From NCBI GenBank assembly GCA_041166025.1, contig JBEAMJ010000078.1, forward strand, positions 1-64,000: a stretch of 64,000 nucleotides of DNA, in the 5' to 3' direction. Of the stretch, positions 7,551 through 16,346 are shown in pieces. Made by a program: the position numbers and the translations under genes. The notes under the pieces are model-generated. The model searched no databases, was not told where the DNA came from, and was given only the letters and a program-made list of their open reading frames with translations. The stretch comes from UBA7672 sp041166025 (lineage in GTDB: Bacteria > Pseudomonadota > Alphaproteobacteria > Caulobacterales > Hyphomonadaceae). The first letter of the stretch is position 1; each line of letters starts with the position of its first letter.

Positions 7551-9074
7551 ATGATTCGCATGCTTTCAGTTTCGGCGCTGGCGACAGGTCTTGCCGCGTG
7601 CGCGACGATCGCCCGTCCCATCGATATCGCAGCGCCCGTGCAGGCTGGCGACAGCTATTTTGCCAGGGCCGCCGCGGCCGTGCAGGCGCGCGCGGCGGAA
7701 CGGGCGCCAAAGCCGGCGAAGAATGTGATCCTGTTCATTGGCGACGGCATGGGGATCACCACGATCACGGCGGCGCGCATCTATGCGGGGCAACGCCAGG
7801 GCCTTGATGGCGAGAGTTACAGACTGGCGATGGAGAAGCTGCCGTGGTCGGCCTTTTCCAAGACCTACACACATGATGCTCAGGTGGCCGACTCCGCCCC
7901 CACGGCGGTCGCGATGACCGCGGGGATCAAGTCCTACAACGGCTCCATCGGCGTGACGCAGGCGGCCAACCTGCGCGACTGCGCCAGCGCGAAGGCGACG
8001 GGCGTGACGACGCTGTGGGAGATGGCGGAAGCCGCCGGCCTTGCGACGGGGATCATCTCCACTGCGCGCATCACGCATGCAACGCCGGCGGCGACTTTCG
8101 CCGAGACGGTTGAACGCGACTGGGAAGCGGATGCCGATATTCCGGCGGCGGGCAAGGCTGCGGGCTGCACGGACATTGCGGCGCAGCTGGTCGCCTGGAC
8201 CAAGGCAAATGGCGACGGCTTCGAGGTGATCCTCGGCGGCGGGCGCGGCAATTTCCTGCCGGCCGCGATGCAGGATCCCGAATACATCGTGCAGAAGGGC
8301 CGACGCCAGGATGGCCGCAACCTCGCTGAGGAATGGGTCGCCCAGGGCCCAGGCCGCAGCTTCATCACGGACAAGGCCGGATTTGATGCGGTGAGCTGGA
8401 GCGAGGGCCAGGTACTCGGCCTCTTCGAGCCAAGCCACATGCAGTACGATCTCGACCGCGGCAAAAGCGGCATGGGCGAGCCGTCGATCGCGGAGATGAC
8501 ACGGGCTGCGATAACGCGGCTGGGGCGCGATGAGGACGGGTTCGTGCTGATGGTCGAGGGCGGGCGCGTCGATCATGCGCTGCATGCCGGCGATGCGCAG
8601 CGCGCGCTGGGCGATGCCGCGGCGCTGGACGAGGCGGTGGCGGCAGCGATGGCGATGACCGATCCCGACGAGACGCTGATCATCGTCACGGCCGACCATT
8701 CGCACACGCTGACCATGGCGGGCTATCCGCAGCGGGGCAATTCGATCCTCGGCCTGGTGAAGGAAGGCGACAAGCTTGCGCTCGCGCGTGACGGCAAGCC
8801 GTACACAACGCTGGGCTTTGCCAACGGCCCGGGCTCGATCTGCAAGCCGGCGGCGGAGGGCAAGTGGCTGTGCGAGCGACCGGATCTTTCCAATGTCGAC
8901 ACAACGGCGCTTGGCTTCCTGCAGGAGTCGCTGATCCCGCTCGGCTCGGAGACGCATGGCGGCGAGGATGTCGCAGTCTTTGCCGGCGGACCCGGCGCGA
9001 ACCTCTTTTCCGGCACGATCGAGCAGAACGAGATCTTTCACGTGATGGCCCGGTCGCTGGGGCTGACGCGATAG
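7551..9074 (+). CDS. Alkaline phosphatase (lipoprotein)
   Basis: A 507-residue PhoA-superfamily phosphomonoesterase. The lipobox LAAC puts the lipidated cysteine at residue 17, so the enzyme is probably anchored in the envelope. The metal site motifs are visible: IGDGMG, VEGGRVDHALHAGD, TADHSH and ETHGGED. The catalytic serine is Ser115 in VADSAPTA. Such enzymes release phosphate from organic phosphates outside the cytoplasm. A GGGAG ribosome site precedes the ATG at 7551. No Pho box was identified with confidence, so phosphate regulation is assumed only from the family. Confidence 0.95.
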   Translation: MIRMLSVSALATGLAACATIARPIDIAAPVQAGDSYFARAAAAVQARAAERAPKPAKNVILFIGDGMGITTITAARIYAGQRQGLDGESYRLAMEKLPWSAFSKTYTHDAQVADSAPTAVAMTAGIKSYNGSIGVTQAANLRDCASAKATGVTTLWEMAEAAGLATGIISTARITHATPAATFAETVERDWEADADIPAAGKAAGCTDIAAQLVAWTKANGDGFEVILGGGRGNFLPAAMQDPEYIVQKGRRQDGRNLAEEWVAQGPGRSFITDKAGFDAVSWSEGQVLGLFEPSHMQYDLDRGKSGMGEPSIAEMTRAAITRLGRDEDGFVLMVEGGRVDHALHAGDAQRALGDAAALDEAVAAAMAMTDPDETLIIVTADHSHTLTMAGYPQRGNSILGLVKEGDKLALARDGKPYTTLGFANGPGSICKPAAEGKWLCERPDLSNVDTTALGFLQESLIPLGSETHGGEDVAVFAGGPGANLFSGTIEQNEIFHVMARSLGLTR

Positions 9075-9137
9075 GGCGCCGTTGCGCCTTCAATCCGCCG
9101 GGAAAGGCGGGTAGGCGGTGGCAAGCTCGAGGTTCTT

Positions 9138-9461
9138 TTGCACGCCGCCCTTCCCCTTGTCCTTGCGTTCGCTGTGACGGGCGCTGCATTCGCGCAGGGC
9201 GCGCCGCGCGTGACCATCGAGGATGATGTCGCGCCGGCGCATGCCGTGACCTGCGCCGCGCTGCGGCTGGCGCAAGCCGAGCGCAAGCGGGATGCTCTGG
9301 TCGAGGCCGCGCGCGACGCCTGGCTCCGGTCGGGCGTCGATGCGGCAAGGGCACAGCTGGAAGCAGCAAAACTTGCAACGCGGGAGACGGCCGAGCTTGC
9401 AGCCATGTCGAATGAGTGCGAGCCATTCGAGATCAGGTCTGCCTCGCCTGCGGGCGGCTGA
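9138..9461 (+). CDS. Small secreted protein of unknown function
   Basis: A 107-residue protein with a clear signal peptide (AALPLVLAFAVTGAAFAQG). The mature part is an alanine-, glutamate- and arginine-rich helix with two cysteines (VTCAAL and SNECEPF). The start is TTG at 9138, preceded by GAGG at a spacing of five bases; no in-frame ATG precedes the signal sequence. The gene lies 20 bases before the next lipoprotein gene on the same strand, and the pair may be co-transcribed downstream of the alkaline phosphatase. No family was recognised. Confidence 0.65.
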   Translation: MHAALPLVLAFAVTGAAFAQGAPRVTIEDDVAPAHAVTCAALRLAQAERKRDALVEAARDAWLRSGVDAARAQLEAAKLATRETAELAAMSNECEPFEIRSASPAGG

Positions 9462-9481
9462 GGCGACATGCGGAGGGCGAC

Positions 9482-10084
9482 ATGCGGATTTCCGGGATGC
9501 TTCTTGTGACGGCGATGCTTGCCGCCTGTCAGCCGGCGGCAGATCCGGTGTCGGCTGCGCCGGACGAGCCGACGGCGGAGGAGATGGGCCAGGATGAGCC
9601 CGGCGCGCCGTTCGCACCTGCGCCGGTTGGGCCGCCTGTGGATTACGAAGCGATGTCGAAGACGGCAATGAGCTTCACACCGGGCGTGCTCAGGATCACG
9701 CCAACGCCGGCGAAGTCGCCCAACCTGCCCGAAGGGGCGGTCTTCCAGTTCGGCAATGGCTACATCCTCGATACGACGTCGATGCCAGGCGGCGCGGTGC
9801 AGGGAACCCCGGTTTACGACTTCACCTCGCTGTTCCTTCTGCCCGACGGACAGGCGGTCAAGGCGGACGCGATCGCAATGTACGCCGTCGATGACGAGAT
9901 CGTGCCCCCAGGGTTGGCCAATGGCGGCTTCTGCGACAAGACCAGCTTCCTTGCGACCTACAGGAAGGTCGGCGCGGATGCTGAGGACATCACGATCGCG
10001 GCGTTCAGGGGCGATCAGTGGCCGCCGCTCTCCGAGACGGCGTTGTGCGGAACGTTCACGTACGCGCGGGCCGTGACGCAGTAG
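9482..10084 (+). CDS. Lipoprotein of unknown function
   Basis: A 200-residue lipoprotein. The lipobox LAAC lies near residue 13 and is followed by a proline-, alanine- and glutamate-rich linker. The folded part includes FQFGNGYILDTTSM and a pair of cysteines (GFCDKTS and ETALCGTF). The start at 9482 is chosen because GGAGGG stands just before it and the lipoprotein signal begins there; an upstream in-frame ATG at 9416 would put 22 unrelated residues in front. The folded domain does not match a family I recognise. Confidence 0.75.
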   Translation: MRISGMLLVTAMLAACQPAADPVSAAPDEPTAEEMGQDEPGAPFAPAPVGPPVDYEAMSKTAMSFTPGVLRITPTPAKSPNLPEGAVFQFGNGYILDTTSMPGGAVQGTPVYDFTSLFLLPDGQAVKADAIAMYAVDDEIVPPGLANGGFCDKTSFLATYRKVGADAEDITIAAFRGDQWPPLSETALCGTFTYARAVTQ

Positions 10085-10087
10085 GAA

Positions 10088-10381
10088 TCAGCCGCGCTCC
10101 CGCACCTTGTTGCGGATGCTTTCAAGAAGCCACTCGAACTTCTTCATTGCCGCTGCATCGGGCTCATACCCAAAGTGACGCCATCGCCGAAGTTCGAAGA
10201 ACAGCACAGCGCGGAGTTCGCGAAGCGAGACCGGCGTGCCTTCATTCGCGAGTCTTGCGCAGTCCTCGCCGAAGGCTGCGTATCCGTCGAAGGAATGGCC
10301 GAAGCGACTGATCTGCTCCCATGGTGATCTGATGGTTGGAATGAGGTCCGCCCTCAGGTCCTGGTCGGCAATCAGGCGCAC
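10088..10381 (-). CDS. Hypothetical protein, possibly co-transcribed with the upstream serine hydrolase
   Basis: A 97-residue cytosolic protein with no signal or membrane segment. It is rich in arginine and aromatic residues (FFELRRWRHFGYEP) and ends in a helical, charged tail. The start codon is GTG at 10381, six bases after the stop of the beta-lactamase-like gene, so the two are probably translated from one message. I recognise no family. It faces the lipoprotein gene that ends at 10084. Confidence 0.6.
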   Translation of the reverse strand: MRLIADQDLRADLIPTIRSPWEQISRFGHSFDGYAAFGEDCARLANEGTPVSLRELRAVLFFELRRWRHFGYEPDAAAMKKFEWLLESIRNKVRERG

Positions 10382-10387
10382 CGGGGC

Positions 10388-11704
10388 TCACTCCACGGCC
10401 GCATAGATCAGCGCGCGGAGCTTCGCCTGTGTGTCGAGGCCGCCGGCAGGGATGAGCTGCGTCATGAAGGAGACGGTGAGGCCTTCGGCAGGGTCGATCC
10501 AGTAGGTCGAATGGTAGGCGCCGCCCCAGCCATAATCGCCCTTCGAGCCCAGATTGCCCATGGCGCCGGGGTCTTCCGTGATGCGGAAGCCGAGGCCGAA
10601 ACCCTGGCCGGGCTGGAAGGTCGCGGTCACCAGCGCGTCCTGGCTCATCTGTTCGACGCTCTTGCGCGAGAGGTAGCGCCGGCCTTCGAACGTGCCGCCC
10701 TGGCGGAGCATTTCGAGGAAGCGCGAATAGTCGCGTGCGGTCGAGAGCAGGCCGGCGCCGCCCGCGAAGGCCTTGCACGGGCCGTTGAGGTAGTGACCCT
10801 GGCCGATATGGCCCGAGCCCTGCCAGCTGCCCGGATCGGGCGCGCGTTCGGACTTGCCGTCCTTGGCCGAATAGACGACGGCAAGGCGGCTCGCCTTGTC
10901 GGGAGGCAGGCAGAAGCTGGTGTCGGTCATGCCCAGCGGGCCAGTGATGCGCTCCCGGAAGAACACATCGAGCGACTGGCCGGAGACCTTCTCGACGACA
11001 ACGCCGAGAATGTCGGTGTTGTAGCCATAGACCCAGGCCTCGCCGGGCTGAGCCGCCATGGGGAGTTTAGGCATTTTTGCGACGATGTCGGCGACGGGCA
11101 CGGTCTTGTCGGCGAAGTACCAGCCGAAGACGCCGGCGTCGCGCCAGGCCTGTTCGCCGGGGCCCGAGCCATAGGAAATGCCCGCCGAATGGCTCATGAG
11201 ATCGCGCAGGGTGATGGCCCGCTTGGCGGGCACCACCTCGTAGCCGCCCTTGTCCTTCGCGACTGCGACGGTGGTCTTCGACCATTCGGGCAGGAATTTC
11301 GACAACGGGTCTTCCAGCAGGAGCTTGCCTTCCTCCATCAGCATCATGATCGCGACGCTGGTCAGCGCCTTGGTCTGCGAGGCGATGCGGAAGATGTCGT
11401 CTTCCTCCATGCGGTCGCCCGCCTCGCGGTCGCGCCAGCCATAGGCCTCGGAGAAGACTTCGCGGCCATCCTGGTGGATCATCACCACGGCGCCGGCAAG
11501 CTTCTGCTCCTCGACGTAACGCTTCATCGTGGCGTCGAGGACCTGCAGGCGCGACTGGGAGATACCGTGGGGCGCATCGTTCGCGATCGGCGCATGAGCG
11601 ATGGGTGCGAGCATGGCCGGGCGCTCGGTGTCGGTGACGGAGACCACGCAGCCGGACAAGGCGAGCGTGCAGAGACCGGCCAGAAGCGTTGAACGCGATG
11701 TCAT
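10388..11704 (-). CDS. Serine hydrolase of the beta-lactamase/DD-peptidase family (lipoprotein)
   Basis: A 438-residue class C beta-lactamase-related protein. The lipobox LSGC is near residue 19. The active-site SxxK is SQTK in FRIASQTKALTSVA, and the second motif YxN is YGYN before TDILGVVVE. The downstream GWGGAYHSTYWIDP region replaces the usual HxG motif. Enzymes of this group are carboxypeptidases, esterases or peptidases; resistance to beta-lactams should not be assumed. It is transcribed divergently from the GMC oxidoreductase with about 115 bases between the starts. Confidence 0.9.
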   Translation of the reverse strand: MTSRSTLLAGLCTLALSGCVVSVTDTERPAMLAPIAHAPIANDAPHGISQSRLQVLDATMKRYVEEQKLAGAVVMIHQDGREVFSEAYGWRDREAGDRMEEDDIFRIASQTKALTSVAIMMLMEEGKLLLEDPLSKFLPEWSKTTVAVAKDKGGYEVVPAKRAITLRDLMSHSAGISYGSGPGEQAWRDAGVFGWYFADKTVPVADIVAKMPKLPMAAQPGEAWVYGYNTDILGVVVEKVSGQSLDVFFRERITGPLGMTDTSFCLPPDKASRLAVVYSAKDGKSERAPDPGSWQGSGHIGQGHYLNGPCKAFAGGAGLLSTARDYSRFLEMLRQGGTFEGRRYLSRKSVEQMSQDALVTATFQPGQGFGLGFRITEDPGAMGNLGSKGDYGWGGAYHSTYWIDPAEGLTVSFMTQLIPAGGLDTQAKLRALIYAAVE

Positions 11705-11819
11705 CGAAACCCTCCCACGTGTTCTGCCGGACGATGGCAGGCGCAGCGTGCACGTTCAAGCGTGACCTGTGGGCAGCGGCCACAGTTGATCCGGCGCCGG
11801 CTCTGGACGATGTAACCGC

Positions 11820-13424
11820 ATGGGCGAGCGGTACGACTACATCATTGTGGGGGCGGGCAGTGCGGGGTGCCTGCTGGCGAACCGGCTGTCGGCTGACCCG
11901 CGAAAGCGCGTGCTGCTGCTCGAAGCGGGTGGGAAGGACGACTGGGTCTGGTTTCACATTCCGGTCGGCTATCTCTTCGCGATCGGCAATCCGCGGGCGG
12001 ACTGGATGTTCGAGACCGAGACCGTGCCGGGACTCAACGGGCGAAAGCTCGCCTATCCGCGTGGAAAGGTGATCGGCGGATCCTCGTCCATCAATGCGAT
12101 GATCTACATGCGCGGCCAGGCGGCGGATTATGACGGCTGGCGCCAACTTGGCCTGGCGGGGTGGGGCTGGGACGATGTGCGACCCTATTTCCTGCGCCAC
12201 GAGGATCATGTCGATGGCGGCGATCATCACGGGCAGGGCGGAGAATGGAGGGTCGAGCATCCGCGCATGCGCTGGAAGGTGCTGGATGCGTTCGCCGATG
12301 CGGCTCAGGCGGCGGGCATTCCGAAGGTTCGCGACTTCAATACCGGCGACAATGCCGGCGTTGGCTATTTCCAGGTGAACCAGAAAGCGGGGCGGCGCTG
12401 GTCTAGCGCACGCGGGTTTCTGAAGCCGGCGCTTGGGCGCGCCAATCTCAAGCTCGAGACCGGCGCGTTGGTGGAGCGCATCCTCATCCGCGAAGGCGAA
12501 GCGAAAGGCGTTGTCTGGTCGCGCGAGGGACAGCGGTTCGAAGGGCTGGCCGGGGGCTGCGTGATCCTGGCGGCTGGCGCGGTGCAGACGCCGAAATTGC
12601 TGGAACTGTCGGGTGTTGGCGATGGAGAGCGGTTGAAGTCGCTGGGCGTCGACATTGCGAGGCACAGCCCGGGTGTCGGCGAGAACTTGCAGGACCATCT
12701 CCAGCTGCGACCGATCTACAGGGTGAGCGGCGTGCCGACGCTGAACGAGCAGTATGCCAACTGGCTGCGACGTCCGGTGATGGCTGCGGACTACGCCTTG
12801 CGTCGGCGCGGCCCCATGACGATGGCGCCCTCCCAGATGGGCGCGTTTGCGAAATCGAACGAACGTCACGCGACGCCAAACCTGCAGTTCCACGTCCAGC
12901 CCCTGGCGCTGCCGAAATTCGGCGAACCGATGTATGCCTTTCCGGCGATCACGATCAGCGTCTGCAACCTTCGGCCGGAAAGCCGGGGGTCGATCCATGC
13001 CGGCTCGCCCGACCCCGCCGCGAAACCGGCGATACAGCCCAACTATCTGGCCGTGGATGCGGATCGCGTGACGGCGGTGGAAGCGCTTAAGCTGGTGCGA
13101 GGGATCGTGGGGCAGGCGCCGCTGCAGCGTTTTTCGCCGGTGGAGTTTGCCCCGGGCGTCGGGGTTCAATCGGATGAGCAGCTGGCGCGAGCGGCGGGCG
13201 AGATCGGCACGACGATTTTCCATCCGGTCGGCACGGCGCGGATGGGCGCTGAGGGCGATCCTGGTGCGGTGGTCGATGAACGGCTGCGAGTGCGTGGTGT
13301 TGGACGGCTCCGGGTGATTGATGCGTCAGTGATGCCGCGGATCACCTCAGGCAACACCAACTCGCCGACGCTGATGATCGCTGAGAAGGGCGCGGAGATG
13401 CTGCTGCAGGATGCGCGGGGGTGA
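11820..13424 (+). CDS. GMC-family FAD-dependent oxidoreductase (choline/alcohol dehydrogenase-like)
   Basis: A 534-residue cytosolic flavoprotein. The dinucleotide motif VGAGSAGCLLANRLS lies at the N-terminus, and the GMC signatures PRGKVIGGSSSINAMIYMRG and GAVQTPKLLELSGVG follow. The active-site histidine is in TIFHPVGTARMG, and the C-terminal NTNSPTLMIAEKGAE is typical. The family oxidises alcohols, including choline and aliphatic or aromatic alcohols; the substrate cannot be decided here. No betaine aldehyde dehydrogenase or BetI regulator is adjacent, which argues against a classical betA. Confidence 0.92.
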   Translation: MGERYDYIIVGAGSAGCLLANRLSADPRKRVLLLEAGGKDDWVWFHIPVGYLFAIGNPRADWMFETETVPGLNGRKLAYPRGKVIGGSSSINAMIYMRGQAADYDGWRQLGLAGWGWDDVRPYFLRHEDHVDGGDHHGQGGEWRVEHPRMRWKVLDAFADAAQAAGIPKVRDFNTGDNAGVGYFQVNQKAGRRWSSARGFLKPALGRANLKLETGALVERILIREGEAKGVVWSREGQRFEGLAGGCVILAAGAVQTPKLLELSGVGDGERLKSLGVDIARHSPGVGENLQDHLQLRPIYRVSGVPTLNEQYANWLRRPVMAADYALRRRGPMTMAPSQMGAFAKSNERHATPNLQFHVQPLALPKFGEPMYAFPAITISVCNLRPESRGSIHAGSPDPAAKPAIQPNYLAVDADRVTAVEALKLVRGIVGQAPLQRFSPVEFAPGVGVQSDEQLARAAGEIGTTIFHPVGTARMGAEGDPGAVVDERLRVRGVGRLRVIDASVMPRITSGNTNSPTLMIAEKGAEMLLQDARG

Positions 13425-13458
13425 GCCGAATCCGGGGCTGCCTCTCAACCTTCCGTCT

Positions 13459-13599
13459 GTGCAGGTTCAACAAGGGAGATCCCGTGCGAGCAAGGATCAG
13501 GTCGGGGGCGCCGTGAAGCAAGCCGCCCGCAAGGTTCAGAAGGCGGCCGGCGACATGAAGGATAAGGCCAGGGATCGCGACGCGGACCACTGCGGCTGA
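13459..13599 (+). CDS. CsbD-like small stress protein with unclear start
   Basis: The stretch SKDQVGGAVKQAARKVQKAA followed by GDMKDKARD matches the short CsbD-type stress proteins, which usually begin with M at the SKDQV position. Here that position is GCG instead of ATG. A strong GGGAG ribosome site precedes it, but the GTG nearest that site is in a different frame. In-frame starts are a GTG at 13459 or an ATG at 13411 inside the preceding gene. The start codon may have been lost or the sequence may hold an error, so the gene could be damaged. Confidence 0.5.
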   Translation: MQVQQGRSRASKDQVGGAVKQAARKVQKAAGDMKDKARDRDADHCG

Positions 13600-13705
13600 C
13601 AGGTTTCACCGGCCAAAGCGAACGATCCGGAGCCTGCCTCCTGGCCGTTTCCTTTTGATCTTGCCCCGGTTCCGGTCTAGCAGGCGCCGTCAAGGCGGGG
13701 CGGGA

Positions 13706-14659
13706 ATGGATACGGTGAAGACAGACAGGCCGCGGTCGGCCGTTCGCCTCAGCGGCGGTGCGCTGAGCTGGGCGGCGCTGTTGCTGCTGGTCGTGATCTG
13801 GGGTTCGACCTTTGCCGGAATTCGCATCGGTGTGGAGACGATCACGCCGGCCTGGCTGGTGGCGGGACGGCTTCTGAGCGGGGCGGCGTTTCTCGGACTG
13901 TGGATCCTGGGCGCAGGCCTCATGAAGCCGGCGCCGCGCGGGGGTGCGGCCGAACAGGTGACGGCGAAGGCCATGGGCTGGTTTGCGCTCATCGGGATTG
14001 CAGCGACGGCAGCACCTTTCGTTCTCTACGCGCACGCAGCCGAGAGTATCGGGTCTGCAGTCATGGCGATCTGCAATGGCGGCACGCCATTCGCGACTGT
14101 CTTGCTTGCGCACGTTTTCGTAGGCGATCGCATGAATGCGCGGCGGATGGCCGGCGTGCTGATGGGTTTCCTGGGCCTTGTCGTTCTGGTGCTGCCTGAG
14201 TTCGGCAAGGGAGGTGCGAGCGCCAGCCTGATCGGCATTCTGCTGGCGGTGGTGGGGGCGTGGCTCTATGCGGTGGGCAATGTGGCCACGCGACTGGCGC
14301 CGCGCGTTTCGCCGATCGTGTCCAGCTTCTGGATCGTCGCAATCGCGGCTGTCGCCTCGCTTGCCTACGCCATCCTGGCCGAACCGTTTCCGCAGGCGGC
14401 AAGCTCCCGGTCGATTGTCGCGATGGTGGTGCTGGGGCTGCTGCCGACGGCCTTCGCGATGTTCGTCTATGTCTGGCTGATCCAGCGAGCCGGGCCTGTG
14501 TTCGTCTCCTTCACCACCTACCTGTCGCCGCTGTGGGCGACGGGGCTGGGCGTGCTGTTCCTGGGCGAGCCGCTCTACTGGTCGATGGTCGGGGCGCTGG
14601 CGCTGATCCTCGCCGGCGTGGCGGTAGCGAACCGCAGGCCGGCTAATGCAACGCGATAA
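13706..14659 (+). CDS. EamA/DMT-superfamily membrane transporter
   Basis: A 317-residue inner-membrane protein with ten predicted helices in two EamA repeats. The first repeat starts near ALLLLVVIWGSTFAGIRIG and the second near LIGILLAVVGAWLYAVGN. Family members export amino acids, metabolites or drugs. An upstream ATG at 13655 is possible, but the ATG at 13706 follows a GGCGGG-like ribosome site and gives the usual short N-terminus. It ends just before the serC leader RNA. Amino-acid export linked to serine metabolism is possible but not shown. Confidence 0.88.
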   Translation: MDTVKTDRPRSAVRLSGGALSWAALLLLVVIWGSTFAGIRIGVETITPAWLVAGRLLSGAAFLGLWILGAGLMKPAPRGGAAEQVTAKAMGWFALIGIAATAAPFVLYAHAAESIGSAVMAICNGGTPFATVLLAHVFVGDRMNARRMAGVLMGFLGLVVLVLPEFGKGGASASLIGILLAVVGAWLYAVGNVATRLAPRVSPIVSSFWIVAIAAVASLAYAILAEPFPQAASSRSIVAMVVLGLLPTAFAMFVYVWLIQRAGPVFVSFTTYLSPLWATGLGVLFLGEPLYWSMVGALALILAGVAVANRRPANATR

Positions 14660-14676
14660 TTGACGGCCAATGAGTT

Positions 14677-14742
14677 CCGGCGCATACGCGTCGCCGGGCC
14701 AGTCGCCCCCAACGGCGACCAGCCCATCTGTAAGGATGGGAG
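14677..14742 (+). promoter_or_regulatory. serC leader RNA (serC-motif-like structured 5' region)
   Basis: Three hairpins stand in tandem directly upstream of serC. Arms are CCGGCG/CGCCGG (14677-14682 and 14692-14697), GTCGCC/GGCGAC (14702-14707 and 14714-14719) and CCCATC/GATGGG (14723-14728 and 14735-14740). The last arm overlaps the ribosome-binding sequence GGGAG at 14738-14742. A conserved 'serC' RNA motif is known from 5' regions of serC genes in alphaproteobacteria, and the position fits it. The match is by location and structure; a covariance search was not possible. Confidence 0.65.
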
Positions 14743-14750
14743 ACAAACAG

Positions 14751-15914
14751 ATGACGACCCCCGCGATGCCCGCGGTGCGCCCAGATCGCGCACACTTTTC
14801 TTCCGGACCTTGCGCCAAGAGGCCTGGCTGGAGCCCCGACAATCTCAAGCTGGACTCTCTGGGCCGGTCGCACAGGTCGAAGCTCGGCAAGGCGCGCCTG
14901 AAGCTGGCGATCGACAAGACCCGCGCCATTCTCAAGATCCCCGCCGACTATCGCATCGGCATCATGCCGGGCTCGGACACGGGCGCCATCGAGGCGGCCT
15001 TCTGGTCGATGCTCGGCGCGCGGCCGGTGGACGTGTTCGCGTTCGAAAGCTTTGGCGAAGACTGGGTGACGGACATCACCAAGCAGCTGAAGGTCGACGC
15101 CACGACGCACAAGGCCGGCTACGGCCAGCTGCCGGACATGTCCAAGGCGCGCAAGGACGCAGACATCGTCTTCACGTGGAACGGCACGACGTCGGGCGTG
15201 AAAGTGCCGAACGGCGACTGGATCGCGGATGATCGCGAAGGTCTCACGTTCTGCGATGCGACCTCCGCCGTCTTCGCGATGCCGATCCCGTGGGCCAAGA
15301 TCGATGTGCTGACCTATTCCTGGCAGAAGGTGCTGGGCGGGGAGGGCGCGCACGGCATTCTCATTCTCAGCCCGCGTGCGATCGAGCGGCTCAAGACCTA
15401 CACGCCGAAATGGCCGATGCCGAAGCTCTTCCGCATGGCCAAGGGCGGGGAAGTGACCGAAGGGATTTTCGAGGGCGAGACGATCAACACGCCCTCCATG
15501 CTGGCGACCGAGGACTATCTCGACGCGCTGGCGTGGGTCGAGGGTCTTGGCGGGGTCGAGGCGCTGTTCAAGCGCTCGGACGCCAACCTTGCCGTGCTTG
15601 AGGCGTGGGTGGCGCGGACGCCGTGGGTGGAGTTCCTCGCGGCTGACAAGGCGATCCGGTCCAATACGTCGGTGACGTTGTCAATTGTCGATCCTCGTGT
15701 CGCGAAGCTCGAGGAGAAGGCGCAGCAGGAGTTCGTGAAGAAGTTCACGGGTCTGCTTGAGAAGGAAAACGCGGCCTACGACATCGGCGGCTACAAGGCA
15801 GCGCCCCCGGGCCTGCGCATCTGGTGTGGCGCGACCGTGGAAGCGGCTGACCTCGAAAAGCTGACGCCGTGGCTCGACTGGGCATTTGAAACGACAGTGG
15901 CGGAACTCAACTAG
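14751..15914 (+). CDS. serC: Phosphoserine aminotransferase
   Basis: PLP enzyme of 387 residues that converts 3-phosphohydroxypyruvate and glutamate to phosphoserine and 2-oxoglutarate, the second step of serine synthesis. The N-terminus RPDRAHFSSGPCAKRPGW and the PLP lysine Lys193 in YSWQKVLGGEGAHG identify the alphaproteobacterial type. The ATG at 14751 is chosen because GGGAG lies eight bases upstream and homologues start there; an ATG at 14670 would cover the leader RNA. The next gene of the pathway, serA, is 976 bases downstream. The leader hairpin that masks the ribosome site suggests control of translation. Confidence 0.97.
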   Translation: MTTPAMPAVRPDRAHFSSGPCAKRPGWSPDNLKLDSLGRSHRSKLGKARLKLAIDKTRAILKIPADYRIGIMPGSDTGAIEAAFWSMLGARPVDVFAFESFGEDWVTDITKQLKVDATTHKAGYGQLPDMSKARKDADIVFTWNGTTSGVKVPNGDWIADDREGLTFCDATSAVFAMPIPWAKIDVLTYSWQKVLGGEGAHGILILSPRAIERLKTYTPKWPMPKLFRMAKGGEVTEGIFEGETINTPSMLATEDYLDALAWVEGLGGVEALFKRSDANLAVLEAWVARTPWVEFLAADKAIRSNTSVTLSIVDPRVAKLEEKAQQEFVKKFTGLLEKENAAYDIGGYKAAPPGLRIWCGATVEAADLEKLTPWLDWAFETTVAELN

Positions 15915-16033
15915 CTGTCATCCCGGCCGCGTCGAAGCCCATTCTTGGCTGAACAAGACTGGGCCGGGACCCACCAGCCAGTGTCGTGCTGGCGCCATGG
16001 GTCCCTGATAGCCCTTCGGGCTTCCGGGACAGC
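15914..16033. repeat. Nested palindromic intergenic repeat after serC
   Basis: The whole gap between serC and the MazG-like gene folds into nested inverted repeats. The outer arms are GCTGTC (15914-15919) and GACAGC (16028-16033), each extended by CCCGG/CCGGG. Inside lie GGGACCCA with TGGGTCCC, CCAGC with GCTGG, and AGCCC-TTC-GGGCT. This design, with TGTCATCCCGG at one edge, resembles the dispersed intergenic repeats of alphaproteobacteria. It may also stop transcription after serC. No second full copy was noticed in this window. Confidence 0.6.
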
Positions 16034-16049
16034 AATTGCGGAGGGCGCG

Positions 16050-16346
16050 ATGCCCGTAGAATCCTCTCACACGATCCGCGACTGGGGCGATGCGACTTTC
16101 GGCGCCGTGCGCGATCTCACGGCGCTTGTCGCTCGGGCGCGCGGTGAGATGGACGAACTGGAGCAGGCGCTGCAGGCCGGCGACCATTCCGAGGCGGGCC
16201 GGGAGGCAGCGGATGTCGCCATCCTTCTGCATCGTCTCGTCGCGCTGCTCGGCATGGAGCTTTCCGAACAGGTCGACGCCAAGATGCGGGTCAATCGCGC
16301 GCGCACATGGAAAACGGCGGGAGACGGGACGGGCGGTCATGTCTGA
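16050..16346 (+). CDS. MazG-like nucleotide pyrophosphohydrolase family protein
   Basis: A 98-residue cytosolic protein. The helical motif EAADVAILLHRLVALLG followed by KMRVNRARTWK is typical of MazG-like NTP pyrophosphohydrolases, where EExxD-type acidic residues bind magnesium. Here MDELEQAL supplies the first acidic cluster. The start at 16050 is preceded by GGAGGG. It overlaps the next gene by eight bases (ATG within its last codons), so the two are translationally coupled. The role may be nucleotide housekeeping; a link to serine synthesis is only positional. Confidence 0.7.
   Translation: MPVESSHTIRDWGDATFGAVRDLTALVARARGEMDELEQALQAGDHSEAGREAADVAILLHRLVALLGMELSEQVDAKMRVNRARTWKTAGDGTGGHV

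Noticed and set aside
13445..14935. Long minus-strand open frame opposite the EamA gene
   Set aside because: It is rich in arginine, histidine and glutamine as expected for a shadow frame, and it spans the serC leader.
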